Origin: Polytrichum commune
Lineage: Eukaryota; Streptophyta; Polytrichopsida; Polytrichales; Polytrichaceae
Length of the DNA stretch: 64,000 bases
Reading direction: 5' to 3'
NCBI GenBank assembly: GCA_950295325.1
Contig: OX485806.1
Coordinates: 20,708,001-20,772,000 of the forward strand
Part shown: piece after piece, positions 13,668 to 26,439 of the stretch
Layout: each line of letters starts with the position of its first letter
Position numbering within the stretch: position 1 is the first letter of the stretch
The notes under the pieces: model-generated
Seen by the model: only the letters and a program-made list of their open reading frames with translations
Database searches by the model: none
What the model was told of the DNA's origin: nothing
Translations under genes and position numbers: made by a program

Positions 13668-14265
13668 GCCCCGATCACACCAAAATTTCTGTCCGGTTCC
13701 AGTTGTGAAATTGATGGGGATTATGTTCAGAAATAGATGTTGGCCCACCACTTTTCACACTATTATAACCGAAGATGCCAGAAGTGGCCAACATGATCAG
13801 CCCCTCATGCCCCAATCACACCAAACTTTCCGCCCGGTTCCGTCTGTGAAATTGATGGGGATTGTGTTTAGAAATAGATGATGGCCCACCACTTTTCACA
13901 TTATTACAGCCGGAGATGCTGATAGATGGTGCCAGAAGTGACCGGTATGATCAGCCCCTCATGCCCCAATCACACCACATTATCCGTCCGATTTCAGTCA
14001 TGAAATTGTTGGGGATTGTGTTCAAAATTAGATGTTGGCCCACCAATTTTCACATTATTACAACTGGAGATGCTGACGGATAGTGCCAGAAGTGGCCGGT
14101 ACGATCAGCCCCTCATGCCCCAATCACACCACATCATCCGTCCGATTTCAGTCGTGAAATTGTTGGGGATTGTGTTCAGAAATAGATGTTGACCCACCAC
14201 TTTTCACATTATTACAGTCGGAGATCCTGATGGACGGTGTCTGAACTAGCCGGTGTGATCAGCCA
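13668..14265 (+). repeat. Tandem array of four ~150-bp units with inverted ends
   Basis: Units start at about 13668, 13809, 13963 and 14117, giving lengths of roughly 141, 154, 154 and 149 bp. Each starts GCCCC(G/A)ATCACACC and closes with CCGGTRTGATCAG or a close variant, so every unit is bracketed by a short inverted repeat. The linker CCCCTCAT lies between units. This looks like a small transposon-like unit that became tandemly amplified. The first unit lacks ~13 bp near its end. The apparent 73-residue frame here follows the repeat and is not a gene. Confidence 0.85.
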
Positions 14266-14589
14266 CTGAGTCCCATTAGCGTTTTAGCTTCCCGGACTTT
14301 AAAATCAATTTCATTTCATTGACTTTGAGATTCACCAACATACATTTTTCACATGTAAATCACTTGTGGATGAAACTGGAGAGGGCCAGCGAAAGTGTTT
14401 GTAATTAAGGTAGGTCAGATCCCAATCAAGCTAATTAGTATTTGTTCTACACCTGCACGTCCACAGCTTGTTTCCAACTACCTTCTCTTCTTCCAACACT
14501 TTTTATATTTCACATGTATGCACTCAGGCACGTGGCAAATTCATGAATAATTTTGGTTGTTGGATGCGATTGGGCATCGGCTCATTTGG

Positions 14590-14880
14590 TTAAGAGCTAT
14601 GAACTCATGCAGATGGTCATTTGAAGTTTCAAAATACGAGTATAAAAGTTATAAAAGGCTAGAGTGATCACAAAGGCCATCTCAATTGTGATGTTAACTA
14701 TTGAACTTAGAATGGTTGATAAGTTTTGAGCAACATAGTTTGAACTCATCATAATACGTTGTTGTTTATTATTATCGTTATTATTATTATTTTGGTTTGT
14801 TTGTTTTGTTTTGTTCTTTTGTGTTTGTTCTTGACTACAAGCCATGTCATAAAACACTCAATGTAGGCGTCCAAAATAAG
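14590..14880 (-). repeat. Dispersed repeat R2, diverged copy
   Basis: R2 landmarks are an 'ATTGTCTCA...AGCAATT' phrase, 'GATGCAAAAGTTATAAGAGG', 'TCAAAGTGA', 'ATTCTGAGCACATA', 'CAAGCCTTGCCATA' and 'AATATAGGTGTCC'. Fuller copies are at about 15250-15540, 38050-38330, 43985-44700 and 59930-60300. This copy keeps 'AAAAGTTATAAAAGG' and the 'CTACAAGCCATGTCATAAA' end. Class unknown; no conserved frame. Confidence 0.5.
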
Positions 14881-15249
14881 AAGTTAGGCAATTTCTAAAT
14901 CGAGCCATTTTTTTCCATGCATACCTCCAACCCTTCCTTCTCACATTCTCTTTCTAAGCTCTTTTTAGAGTTTCCATATGTACACTATGATTATTAATAA
15001 ATTCTCTAGATCAAACTCCTCTAGTGAGTTGGCTAAAAGATGAACATGAGAGCTAATTTGTAAAACACTCAAGTTCTCTTAAAGCTTAGATTTACATGCT
15101 AAAAGGAAAATTGGCCATAAAGAAGTGGATTATAAGGTAAGAAGTGCTTTGTAGATCATGCTATGAAGTTTTAACAAATTTTTTGATGAGATGGGATTAT
15201 TAGATGAAGTTGCAAACTAACAGTCTTTAGCATCCTCCATGCATCCTGC

Positions 15250-15540
15250 TAATGGACGGGATTGTAAATTGTCTCATTCAGTTAGCAATTATGAAACATG
15301 AAACTAGTCGATTTAATGCCAAAATCAAAGTTGGGATGCAAAAGTTATAAGAGGTCAAAGTGACGATTCTTCTTTTCCTTTAAAAAATCACATAGGTCCT
15401 CCCAAGTAGGCTAACTACTAAACCTAGAACGATGTCCTTATTCTGAGCACATAATCTAATCTCATTGGAACACATGCATGTTCGTAGCTACAAGCCTTGC
15501 CATAAACCATTTAAATACAGGCGCATGCATAAGACTAGTG
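15250..15540 (+). repeat. Dispersed repeat R2
   Basis: Shows most R2 landmarks in order, from 'AATTGTCTCATTCAGTTAGC' to 'CAAGCCTTGCCATAAACCA'. DNA at 14880-15250 is otherwise featureless. Confidence 0.6.
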
Positions 15541-18500
15541 TGCAATTAAGACCCACATGCTTAGGGCTAACATAATCAAGAAATTGAACACGTGCATATA
15601 TGTTCAATTAGCATGTGTTCACCCTCCCTTAGTTAAAGAGACTTTTAAAGCTCAAAAGCTTGAAAGATCAAAAAATTGAAGAAAGGGCCCCTTTCATGGC
15701 GGGGAGTTTTCTCTGACTCACACTTGTTTAATGAAGTCCACTTTGTAGTTGAGCTTTCAACTTGAGAGCTTGAACTTTATATTGAGCTTTTGACACGCTT
15801 TCAATGCTTAGAGCATCACCACCCATCCTACAAAATGCAGGGTGGATCATCCTCACAATAAGTTCAAGTCACTCGGTTTGCAAGCCGGGTGACCCACCCA
15901 TGACTTGTATATAAGGTGATAAAACAAGGAAGAAACAAAAGCAAGATGAATTTCATTGGCACCTTGGAAATCGGAGAGGAATATGGAGTTTGTCCTTTGT
16001 TGTTTAGGGGGCTTCTTTTTTTGTTTTGGGGGCGGAGCTCCGACTTGCAAAATGACCCCAATTTGCAAGCCAACCTCAACTTCCAAGCCAGCCCTACCAA
16101 CAAATCATCCATTTTGCAGGATGAGTGGGGCACTTTTGCAAGCCGCCTCTCACAATATAAGTTGAGGTCGTCCGTTTTTGAGGATGGGTGGTGATGCTCT
16201 TAAATGCCTTCTTGATGGATCCCATGTGGAAGGACTACAACAAGCTTTCAATCATCGTTGACCAATTCTTGGTCCAAATCCTAAGCTACTCATGGAGGTT
16301 CGCTTAGATGGGATTGTGAGAGCTCAAGTTCTCATTTATGTAGGGCCCAAGCCAATGGGATTCCATACATTCTTGGACTTGTCATTTAGTTCTTCTTTGT
16401 TTTAACACCATCCTCCTTTGATAGGCCACCTTGAGCATGCCCACTTCACCACTTGCTCAAACTCTTAAGAGCTTGAGGATTGGTCAAGCTCTCAACAATG
16501 TGAGATTTTGATGAAAGCTCATCAATTCCGAGTGTCAAACTCCCATAAATTGCAAGTTCGAGCTCTCAACTTGAGCTCTAGTGTACATGGGAGTGTACGG
16601 CCACAAATTTGAGACGAGGGTTTTGTAATAGTGGAAATACATAACTAAATAAAATCCTCATATTGATCAATGTGAACCATGTGAACCATAGTCTCATATT
16701 GGTTTATCTACCCATAAGAACCATGGGGAGGAAGTGACATTTGTGGGTGAACTTGAACCAATATGTAAATAATTACCCATAGCCAATGTGTTTAGGGTGT
16801 GTACATTCTTAGAGAGAATTCTTGCTTTACACTAGGGAGGGCAATCACAAGTTTGCAATAAAGCCATGTGCCCAAGAAAATTAAACAAACAAACAAACAA
16901 ACAAACAAGGGTCATATCACAGGGGGTGCAACTATTATTAGAATCGGGAAGCACGTGCGTGCATAACCCTGAAATTAATACCCCTAATAAACAAGATCTT
17001 TCCCCTCAAAAATACTATATGTCCAATATGTAGATGGGAAATTTCCTCAAACACATCCACGAGCGAGAAATATATAAATCACGTAGACCCCAATCATACA
17101 TATATGCTGGGAATATCATATGGGCAAAATACTCTTAACAAGACATATTTATTTATCATTGATGAAATCATTGGACACCCTTGCACTCATTGAATGTAAT
17201 TCATACAAATTTGTTCCTACATATGAATCATTGTAGCCAATGCAACGATGGTTTCCAACTTTACCATCAAATGATTTGTCAAATCGTAGGTCCACATTGA
17301 TGCATTCTTATTATGTTACCAACATAACTTTATTTCCATATTGGAAGGCCATTCTTGAAGGTTAATTAGTTGTCGATACTCAATCCATATGTTGCCAATT
17401 TTGCGGCGCATCTGTGTGTCCTTTTCAAATACCAAATTTTGGTAGTCAATGTTTTAGTTGACTTGTTTTTTTTAATATTTTTTCACTTCTTCAACTATTG
17501 CTTGAGAGACAAACGATACCACATAATCACATCTAAATTTCAACGAGTAATCATTATCCCTAGCTCTAGATAGTTGAACTTTAGGTTTGACATGTAGCAT
17601 ACCATACTTGATTCTAGAGAACCTAGCCTTGGACAATATGGGGTTACCATTCAACTCACATATTGGATCAAATATTTATTTGGACCTCTTGTAGATTATC
17701 CACTTCGTTAAAATTGACTATGGGCCTAGAGGTAGAAATACAACTAGGAAAATATGAATAATACGCCTAGTATATTTACAAAGCTAGAATACATAATATC
17801 CATGTCTTTTGTATATTTTGTAACCCCTAGGCATAAACAATACCCCTTTAGTGCACCCATGTGGGTTCATACTTTCAACAAGAGTGCACTCATGGAGGGT
17901 CATATGCATCCCTTGTTTTTTTGTTTGTTTTGTAATTTACCTTACTCCTTCAGAAGAAGAAAAATGGCATGGGAGAGGGGTACTACATCAATTACCCCAT
18001 TTAGTGAGGGTGGGCTAATGGTGAAGGTGATACCAAATTTCTTTACACTATATAATTAGTGCCACTAGAAGATCTAGGGTTTTGGGAGCCCAAAGTGTCA
18101 AAGTGTTGGAAACTCTCAATACAAGCTCTCTTCAATTTCTTAGTGTTAGGCGATGCCTTAGATTTGGGTGGTGCCAATGGAAACAAAGAAGAAGAAGAAG
18201 CCTATTTGAGCTCACCAAAATAGATTGTGCTCTCTACAAACACCTTAGAACATGCATTAATTATCTTGAAGTGTATGGTAAATAAGCATGTAATCACGAA
18301 TTTAGCATCACTCAATAAAAATTTGTAGCCCTCACTAATTTTGAGATTTGGCAAAATAGTACGTGCTTCAAGAATAGTACCACACACACACTAAATGGGA
18401 TAATCAATGTGATATTAATGGATTGAGTTTGAAAATCACGGAGACCCAACAAATGCCTATGAAGTAGACACGTACATGTTGATGTGTATGTAAGGTAGAG

Positions 18501-18960
18501 TGTGCTTAAACCAACACTTTGAGCTATTTCACATACATATGGGTATGTGGTTGATATAAAAAGCATTCATATAATATTTCGGCTTAAAACAAGTGCAAAG
18601 GAAAAAATCGCCTCACTTGAATATTTGATGAATATTCAAAGTCACCACTAGCTTCCTTAAATCAATCCCTAGGCCCTGTGTATGACGACCTTGCATATGA
18701 TGAGGAACCCCACCTTCATTGCCTAGAACCAACACACCATAGTTGGGGTCTAGACCCAAGCCAGATCAATGCCCAACTAGTAACGGAGTGCAAAACCACA
18801 TGGCCATCTCCATATTCTACCCAGATCGCTTGCAAAACCATCACGTTGCATCCTGGGAACCAACCTCTTTTGTGCTTTATGAACCTACCTCCTTGGCTAT
18901 GTGAATAGAATGGCTAGAACCGTTCCCCCCGTGTTTAGAATGGCTAGAATAGGCATTGAC
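15541..18960. other. Intergenic DNA, no gene seen
   Basis: Overlapping frames on both strands at about 15853-16194 cover one GC-richer patch. The patch contains GCAAGCCGGGTGACCC, GGGGGCGGAGCTCCG and GCAAGCCGCCTC, which look like short repeated words rather than a protein. A (CAAA)n microsatellite is at about 16885-16910. I recognise no exon. Confidence 0.5.
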
Positions 18961-19097
18961 AAGCCACCCTGAACCCACCTTGAAGCAACCCAAGATAAAG
19001 TGGAGTTGGTTACCTACCCTACTGTTACCTACCCTACATGGAGATAGTGAAGGCCACTATGAGGTGGCACTACTAATGACACCTAAAACCGTCACTC

Positions 19098-19466
19098 TGT
19101 GGCCCTGGACTAAATTACATTTGTGTTCGGCTAGGTCCCACCCCTCCCACGCCGCCTTCATTGCGCGGTCTTCCTACCTGCACCTACGTGGGAACTCTTC
19201 CTCGTTGGGAACCAATGCAACCAATACCCGGTCAAAATTACAAATACTCAAGTTGACATCACTTTCATTATTCCCAAGTTGATTGATGGAGTTCCTTCAC
19301 ATGCCAAAGGGGCTTGATGACTTAAGTGACCAGGTATTGTCACATCGGTTCCCAACATGGAAGAGTTCCCACACAGGTGCGGACAGGAAGACCGGACAAT
19401 GAAGGAGGCGTGGGAGGGGCGGGGCCCAACTGAACACAAATGTGATTTAGCCCGGGGCCACTCCAT
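19098..19466. mobile_element. Fold-back element with ~145-bp arms
   Basis: The left arm (about 19098-19244) and right arm (about 19325-19466) are imperfect inverted repeats. GGCCCTGGACTAAATTACAT pairs with ATGTGATTTAGCCCGGGGCC, CCCACCCCTCCCACGCC pairs with GGCGTGGGAGGGGCGGGG, and GGGAACTCTTCC pairs with GGAAGAGTTCCC. The loop is ~80 bp. The transcript would form one long hairpin. Superfamily unresolved; no clear target duplication. A GC-rich stretch at about 62080-62255 carries a related end, AGATGTGATCTAGCCCTGGG. Confidence 0.8.
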
Positions 19467-19589
19467 GAGCCCGGTCACTCCTACACCACAGAGAACGGTT
19501 CAAGGTAATTAAGTGTTGGCAGTTGGGAGACGTTTATAAGTGTTGGTTTTAGGTGGGTGTTGGTTTTGGCACCCTCTCTCTCTACCTTA

Positions 19590-20109
19590 TGGGCCCTCCC
19601 CACCTGACTTTATCTAAAACCTGGTCTTATAGCTAAAACCGGCCGTTATAGGCGGGACCCGGGTATTAGTGTCAGACATCAGGTTTAGCAAAGGTGGCAG
19701 GTTTGGCCCTAATACCCGGGGCTCTCTTAATGTGGCTACTTAACTACATTCTTAACTTTGCCGGAATTCTTAGGGGAGATTCCCGTTTCAACCGGCGCAT
19801 GGCTAACGGTATGCTGAACCATTCAGTCTTAACAGTAAAGACATGCGGGAAGGCTAGATAACTAAAACCTTGCAGTGGCCAATCCGATGCCGCTGCAGCT
19901 GGGTATTAGCGGCCCTAGAACCCCTCCGCATTGTTAGCGGAGGGGGCAAGCTTTGGTACAAAGACAGGAGGCATGGCATATTTAGGAGTGCCAGGTTGGC
20001 TTGCCACCTTGGCCTGGCAGCTAATACCGGCTTAGGTGGGGAAGGTTGGTATTAAGCTTGGGGTCTTAGCTTAAAACCCACTTGCCTAAAGTCAGGCGGG
20101 GAGGGCCCT
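19590..20109. mobile_element. PIF/Harbinger-type MITE, 520 bp
   Basis: GGGCCCTCCCCACCTGACTT and AAGTCAGGCGGGGAGGGCCC form terminal inverted repeats with one mismatch. TTA flanks both sides (19587-19589 and 20110-20112). The interior is GC-rich with repeated ACCCGGGTATTAG, CTAATACCCGGGG and GCTAATACCGGCTTA words in both orientations. No transposase. Confidence 0.85.
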
Positions 20110-20112
20110 TTA

Positions 20113-21109
20113 GATGTGTTGCTAACCAAGTTAGAGATGAACAATTTTCATGGTAGGGCAGTGACTGTCCACTTTGTGGACATGATAGATTAATTTTGAT
20201 GGGGATTTTGAAAGATACTTGTAGTATTATAAAGAGTCGAACCCGGAGTTAACCCATGAATCTCAGGAAGGGGATCAGCTCCATAGTATCATACCCATAA
20301 TCCAGGAGAAAGTTTCTTTGTGGATACTAATGACAAGCCTCGGGGTGCTTTCCAATTTGTGCCCAAAAAGAGAAAGAGAAAAGACAAGCCTCGAGGTGCT
20401 CCTGGTATCTAGAATCCCCAAAATTGGTGCACTCAAACTTGCAGCTCTTTGTCTTGTGAAGGTTCGCGGTATCCTTTTGGGAAAGCTCTCACATAACATT
20501 ATTCAGCCGAGTGATCATGTTGGGTGGGGCCGGGAATATGTCATGTAAGGTGCTAGAATTATACCTCATGGGTGTTTTGTTTAAGTAGATTCAGTCTGAT
20601 ATGCTTGGGTGAAGCATTGTCACTAAATATTATTAGGATGGAACGTCTTATAACAACTGAATAATGATATGCACCAGGGAACAGGGAGAAACTCAAGCCA
20701 ACTCGGGGGGTCGCCTCACTCGGCTGGGCCACCGTTGCAAGCTGCTACTAATTCAAGTTTGCAATGGTGGCTAGCATGGATTTCAAGCTAATTACTCAAC
20801 TAACGATTTGAAGCTAAATAGTGAAAGCAAGGCACTTCAAAATAATTATGAACTTTGTATCTTAAACACGCATGTACCATCCAATTTCATTGGCTCCTTG
20901 GATCTCTTGATGTGCAATGTTTTACTAAATAAATCACATATGTTGCCATTTGCGCCGATTGGTAGGCTTGGCCCATCTACCGATTGTGGCTAGTAGCCGC
21001 GGTTTGTGCTAGTTTAGACGTTTCAATGATTCATAATATCTAACCTAAGGTAGATGGGCTTTACATGGCTACTTTTTCTTTTTAAGTAGCCTACTTGTTT
21101 CCGGATACG
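20113..21109. other. Intergenic DNA, no gene seen
   Basis: Short frames on both strands at 20275-20548 overlap and show no motif. Nothing else is recognised. Confidence 0.45.
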
Positions 21110-21405
21110 AAATGCGCCATCGGTACGAGATGGTTAGCAAATCCAAATCGAGGCCGTAGACATCCCCATTACCACTTCTCTCATAAATTCTCGAACTCTT
21201 ATGAATATCTTATTCAGTATCAAAGTGAAGATTCACTATTGAATGCATAATGGTTCTCATATCTTCAGCACATAGTTCCATTTCTTTTAAACACGTGATG
21301 TCTTTTTGGTGTCTGTTCTTGGAACCACACCCAACCACATAGCACTCAAATATAGGTGTCCCGTGAAGACAGGTAATCATATTACACACGTCTACCTTAT
21401 GTAGA
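21110..21405 (+). repeat. Dispersed repeat R1
   Basis: Contains 'GAATATCTTATTCAGTATCA', 'TGTCTTTTTGGTGTCTGTTC' and 'GCACTCAAATATAGGTGTCC' in R1 order. Confidence 0.65.
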
Positions 21406-21674
21406 TTTCTTTTTGGGATATGGTTCGGAAAGTTGCCTAAAATTCTGATGCTAAGTTTATAATATTTTCAAAGCCGTGAACTAGCTCATTTGTACCCATT
21501 CTCCGATCCCTCCATTCACGGAACCAATGTGGACCCACCTTGAAGGCCAAGCCGAATTGACTTTGAGTAGCTTAGTGAGCCGTGAGATTATTAGTGCGGT
21601 CGATTTGAATGACTTCAAGATCCTTTACCAATGCTAGTGAGCCTAAAACATCAACTTTTGGCCTCTTCATCCAC

Positions 21675-22010
21675 AACTTCTTATAGAATGTTAAGCACAC
21701 AATTATAATGACATGGAGAGCAAATCCGAAATGAGGCCATTATAGTCATTTTCCTCAAATTTTTGCAGTTCATATGAATATCTTATTCATTACAAAAGCG
21801 AACACTCTCTTTCTTCCTTCCTTCCTTTCTTCCTAAAGGTATGTCATCCCACTTAGATTGACCATTGGACCTGGAATAATTAACTAGGTAGGTCATTAAC
21901 AAATTTTAACTCGCAGTCCAATTTCACTTAAACACATGTTGTTTTAATGTCTGCTCTTACATCCACATCTAGCCATGCTTCACTCAAACATAGGTGTTTG
22001 ATTAAGATGA
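21675..22010 (+). repeat. Dispersed repeat R1
   Basis: Contains 'GAATATCTTATTCATTA', 'AATGTCTGCTCTTACATCCA' and 'CACTCAAACATAGGTGTT'. A TTCC-rich tract at about 21812-21833 separates the two halves. Confidence 0.6.
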
Positions 22011-22639
22011 GCAATTGAGGTAGGGTCACTTAGCTTGAAGCAACTCAAAGAACCATATCAAGAGTCAAGACCAAGGAGTGAGACATTGTGGACACGATAC
22101 GAGGAGCAATTTTGTTGACATTAAGCTGTACGCTTTTACATAAGGTCAAAGTCATGTGCCTTGAGAGGGTCGTGCATGAATTGTAAGCGCCCAATTCCAT
22201 CAGTGACCCAATTTTGACACTTAATAATTGGGTTTAAAGTGGAAAACTATGTGCTTCAAAAATAATATTGATGCCATTAATACTATCCTAATAATAAAAA
22301 CCACAACTCATTGGTCGAGAATGACCCAATTTGTTTTAAAAAAAAATGGGGCGTGGGAGTGGTGGATTACATAATGTCAAAAATTTATGAACTCAATTGC
22401 ACTAGCGTCCACATGGTTTAAAGCTATGCTAAGTTCATGGTGAAGTTCTTCGAGCATGTTAACTCTTAAAGGTCCAAGAGGCCCATATTGGGCCTCAATG
22501 TGTCACACTGAGGGGTTTAACCCTTGGTTGCCAAATTCCATGTGTTTCATTTGGATCCTTGGGCATTAAAACAAGTTTAGAGGTGGCTTTCAACACTTCA
22601 CAAATATCAAAAGTTAGAGTTTGTGTCTTTCTTTTTGGT

Positions 22640-22855
22640 CCGAGATGACCCTAAACTACCGGATGACAGTGGAGAGGTACCCAAATCTGAAGGGTTGGCG
22701 GTTCGATTCCTGGTTGTGAAATCTTCTCTCTACTTCATGGGAAAACCAAGAGCCCAACCATTAGAAGGTAGGCAGTAAACCCCACCTTGCACCAAGGGGA
22801 TCCTTGAGCAGGGTAGGTCCAATGGGCTCGACTTCACGTCAGATTGCTTGATGTT
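22640..22855 (+). mobile_element. tRNA-derived SINE
   Basis: A perfect RNA polymerase III B-box, GGTTCGATTCC, is at 22700-22710. An A-box-like GATGACAGTGGAGAGG lies ~30 bp upstream at about 22663-22678. The tRNA-unrelated part follows (GTGAAATCTTCTCTCTACTT, CCAACCATTAGAAGGTAGGC). The body length fits a SINE, and the head does not fold into a full tRNA cloverleaf. A possible fragment of the tail, 'CTATTGGAAGATAGGCATTAAGCC', lies near 11752-11775. Ends are approximate. Confidence 0.6.
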
Positions 22856-23099
22856 GTATATTATTATGTCTTTCCTTTAAAATTTGAAATGATCAAATAA
22901 ACATTAAACATTAATTGGTTATGCCCCTTAAAGTTGTTGTGCTTGTCGTGTTCATAATTTCAAAACACTATGAAATCCATCCACATGATGGGCCTTGACA
23001 TCGTCTAAAAATTAGGAATAAACTTTATTTTATCTATCATTTCTACATTTAAATTGTTTTTAAATGTCAATAAAACCAAACATGTTTGGAAAATCTTGC

Positions 23100-23655
23100 C
23101 CAAGGAGCCCCCAATGGGTGGACTCTTCATACCACATACAAACTAAAGTGAGTGTAGGAAGGGGTATTATTTGAGGAATTAGCATACATAGTACAGTTTA
23201 ACGGAGAGGTATTATTTTTTTCTCCAGCATGTACATTTGAAAAGACTATTAATAATTTCATAATGAAGGTAGATGTACAAAAGGGGCCCCTAAGGTTTAA
23301 TGGGAATTGACAATAGGTGTTCTAGTTTCATCTAATTTACCTTAGTTCATCCAAATGATGTGACAAATCCTATGGATGAAAAACGTTCAATGACTTTCTT
23401 GTTGCAAAGTGAAAGTGGATATTATATGTAGTAAGGGCCTGTTTATTCATGATTCATACTTTGTGTATGTAGTGTAGGCATTTATCACATTAAAATGCAA
23501 AGCTTAGTATACACACATGAGTCCATTCTCTAGCCTATTCTTAGTATGTATACATTTGTTTTTCTTTATAAATGTTTTGTATATAAGGGGTTTCATTTCA
23601 TAATCACCCACGCGCATCATTTTAGTTTCCAATGAAGAGTCCACCCTCCTAGGAT
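23100..23655 (+). repeat. Dispersed repeat R0, copy 2
   Basis: Second copy of the block at 3819-4410, in the same orientation. It shares 'GAGTGTAGGAAGGGGTATTA' and 'CATCCAAATGATGTG'. It ends in 'CAATGAAGAGTCCACC' against 'CAATAAAAAGTCCACC' in copy 1. Confidence 0.7.
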
Positions 23656-23874
23656 GGAACCATTTTAGAAAATAAAGTTCTTGAAGCATATCATCATATT
23701 TTAACATGTCTCAATATAATATAAATTTATTGGACTCCTCTATCTAAGGCCTACAACAAAATGTCAAATTGCATGTTATAGACCAAAAGTAGTGCTTTTA
23801 ACATGGATGGATGAAAGGTATGCTTGTATGCAACTATTTTCTAATAATGCTTTGGTGCTACTCTGCAACCAATT

Positions 23875-24110
23875 TTTGTAGGTTATGGAACACGCAATTA
23901 GTGTGAGATGAGTAGCTAATCCATATCATACCCGTAGTCGCCCAACACGTGCAATTAGTTTGAGCCTACAATGGTCAACACCTTTTGAGTATGTAGTCCA
24001 ACCTCATTTATATATATATGTCTTTTTGGTGTTGGTTTTTCAATCCACACATAACTACATACCACTTAAAGATAGGCGTCCATTTAAAATGAGTAATCCA
24101 ATAAGGCATG
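23875..24110 (+). repeat. Dispersed repeat R1, shortened copy
   Basis: Keeps 'GGAACACGCAATTAGTGTGA', 'TGTCTTTTTGGTGTTGG' and 'ACCACTTAAAGATAGGCGTCC'. It lacks the 'GAATATCTTATTC' middle seen in other copies. Confidence 0.55.
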
Positions 24111-26039
24111 CTTACATTATGTCATTTATTTCATGCGTTAGAAAATGTTAAAAGAGTACCTTGGATCCTCTGAAGACAAGTTGTGTTTGAAGCTCTTTAA
24201 TGCTATTTTGTTTTGACATATTGTTATGGTTTTGCAACTCCAATAGTCATCTACATTTCACTCTTGAGATTACTTCAACTTATCCTCATGCTTTTCTAAA
24301 TAGTACACTAAATAGTCATATTAGTGTGGGCCACAATATGTTTTTAGAGCCCACACTAATTCTCATAATGAATTAATGTGGGCCAAATTAATTTTCAACC
24401 CAAGCTAAATTTCTAGTGGAAATTAAGCATGGGCTACATTAATTTTTTTTCCTAGCAAGTTCATGTAGCTGATTGTTATTGTTTGTGCTGCTTTTGATGT
24501 AAAATGATATTATTATTTAAAAATTTAATATGTAAAGGTGTTGGTTGATGTTTCAAAGAAGAGTAAGGGGAAGACCTAGGTCTTGGACCTACGTTATTTC
24601 CACCCATACTAGGCAATCATAGTGGCCCCACATCAGTTATATCTATGCTACTTTTCCACCCAAAGTACTAGGAGTGTTTAGTGTACTTAATTTGTTCCAA
24701 ACTTGCAAGCTTCCGATTCACTTCTATTACCAACTTTAGTAAAGTGGTAGGCACCTTTCAAATCCTAAACAAACTCTAAGTTTGTTTAAAGATTGGTGGC
24801 TTAAACTTGGACAACAAGGGTAGATTTGCTTTGCCAAAAAGCATGTGTTCAATGATATTTTCACAATAAGGGGTTGTTTACATCATGGTTCATGATGTCA
24901 AATGTCATGTCCCATGTCAAATGGCCTATATCCATGGTCACTTTCACAGTTACACTTCTATGGTAAGATTCATGAGAGAATGTAATTTTTGGGTCCCTCA
25001 CAAAATGTAAATAAAACATGGACCACGAGGAGTGACCATGCACCAAAAAGTGGATGAGTTGAAAATTTTAATATGTGTCCAAAAGGGCAGATTTGGGTTT
25101 CTTTTCTTCATGTTTTATCTTCTCCCCCCTTTTTCCCTTCTCCCCTCTTACAAATGCAAGTGTTTGGCCAAAAAAAGAAGAGGGATTGAAACATCATTTC
25201 TCTAGTATGGTCCCTTAACTTTTGTAGCAAGAGAACCTCTTTTGCCTCTCTCACTGCAAAACCCGTTGGACCATTACAATGCATAATGTAAGCCTGAAAA
25301 TTGATCTTTTGGGGACATCAAGCTCCATGCTCACTTTGACATTGTTTCTTTAATGTGAACCTAGGTGGTCCGGGGATGAGTTCATTGACCAATCACAAAT
25401 TTTAGAGCAAGGGATGACTTCATGACTTTACAAAAATGGTGTTTATGCACCAATTCTTTGAATTAGTGATGGCACATACAAAGCACTCCTCTTAACAACA
25501 CAACAAACAAGGACAATATTCTCTTACTGACATACAAATGAAAATTATGAGTCAATCTATAAAAAAAACAGAAGTTGCATGAATATGACAATTTTGATCA
25601 TTTTATTGAGTCCAGATGTCCTCACTAATAAACTAAGAATTCTTCATGGTGGAGCTGTTTCACCACATTCAACCCACATTGTAGGGTTATGACAGATGGG
25701 AAAAGAGCTGTTGTACAAGTTTCCCCAGCATTATGCATTGTTGTAGACACATGAGCGTGGATTTTTGACATGGCCTCCAACTAAAAGAGGGTTGAGAATT
25801 AAGGGAGCCAAAATTCCTACAACACATGCATTATGGTATTGTCTATAATAGCAACCGCAAATTGTGGCCAGATTGTATTACATGTGTAGGAAAAAGGGCT
25901 AGAAAAATCACTGGCCGTGGGCACAGTACAGCAGTAATAAAGCAACAAGCACTCAGGAATACTGCACATTATACCATCATAATTTTTACCTGAACATGTA
26001 TGAGATAGGCATGTGTTAATCCAAAAGCCCCAGAATGTG
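24111..26039. other. Intergenic DNA, no gene seen
   Basis: AT-rich with no inverted-repeat element or exon that I can support. Confidence 0.45.
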
Positions 26040-26330
26040 GACACCTATATTTAAGTGGTGCATGGGTAGGTGCGGATCTATAAACGGTCATTGAAAAGAC
26101 ATGTGTTTAAAAGAGAGTGGACTACATCCTCAACATATGTTAACCATTCTGGGCTCAATAGTCAACATAATTGAGGGGACCTTTGTGATCATTAAATGAG
26201 CACAAAAATATTCAATTTGATAATGAAGCAGATATTCAAATGAGCTTCAGAAATTATGAGGAAAATGGCTCTATGCACGATTTGGATTTGCAAATCATCT
26301 CACACTAATTGCATGTTCACATCCTACAAG
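26040..26330 (-). repeat. Dispersed repeat R1, inverted copy
   Basis: Read on the minus strand it follows the other R1 copies: GTAGGATGTGAACATGCAAT, GAATATCTGCTTCATTATCA, then a 'CCACTTAAATATAGGTGTCC' end. Confidence 0.6.
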
Positions 26331-26439
26331 AAAGTGGGTGCAGAGAAAAAAGTGCGCGGTTAAAGTCCACGTACCTTATCCTTGTCAAGCAGAAAATTAA
26401 AGTGTATTGAAGTCGAGCATTGAAGACACCAAAGTCATC

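Noticed and set aside
15853..16194. Four overlapping frames on both strands
   Set aside because: All cover one compositional patch; none has recognisable domains.
22640..22720. Possible tRNA gene (perfect B-box)
   Set aside because: Acceptor and anticodon arms do not form; the B-box belongs to a SINE head.
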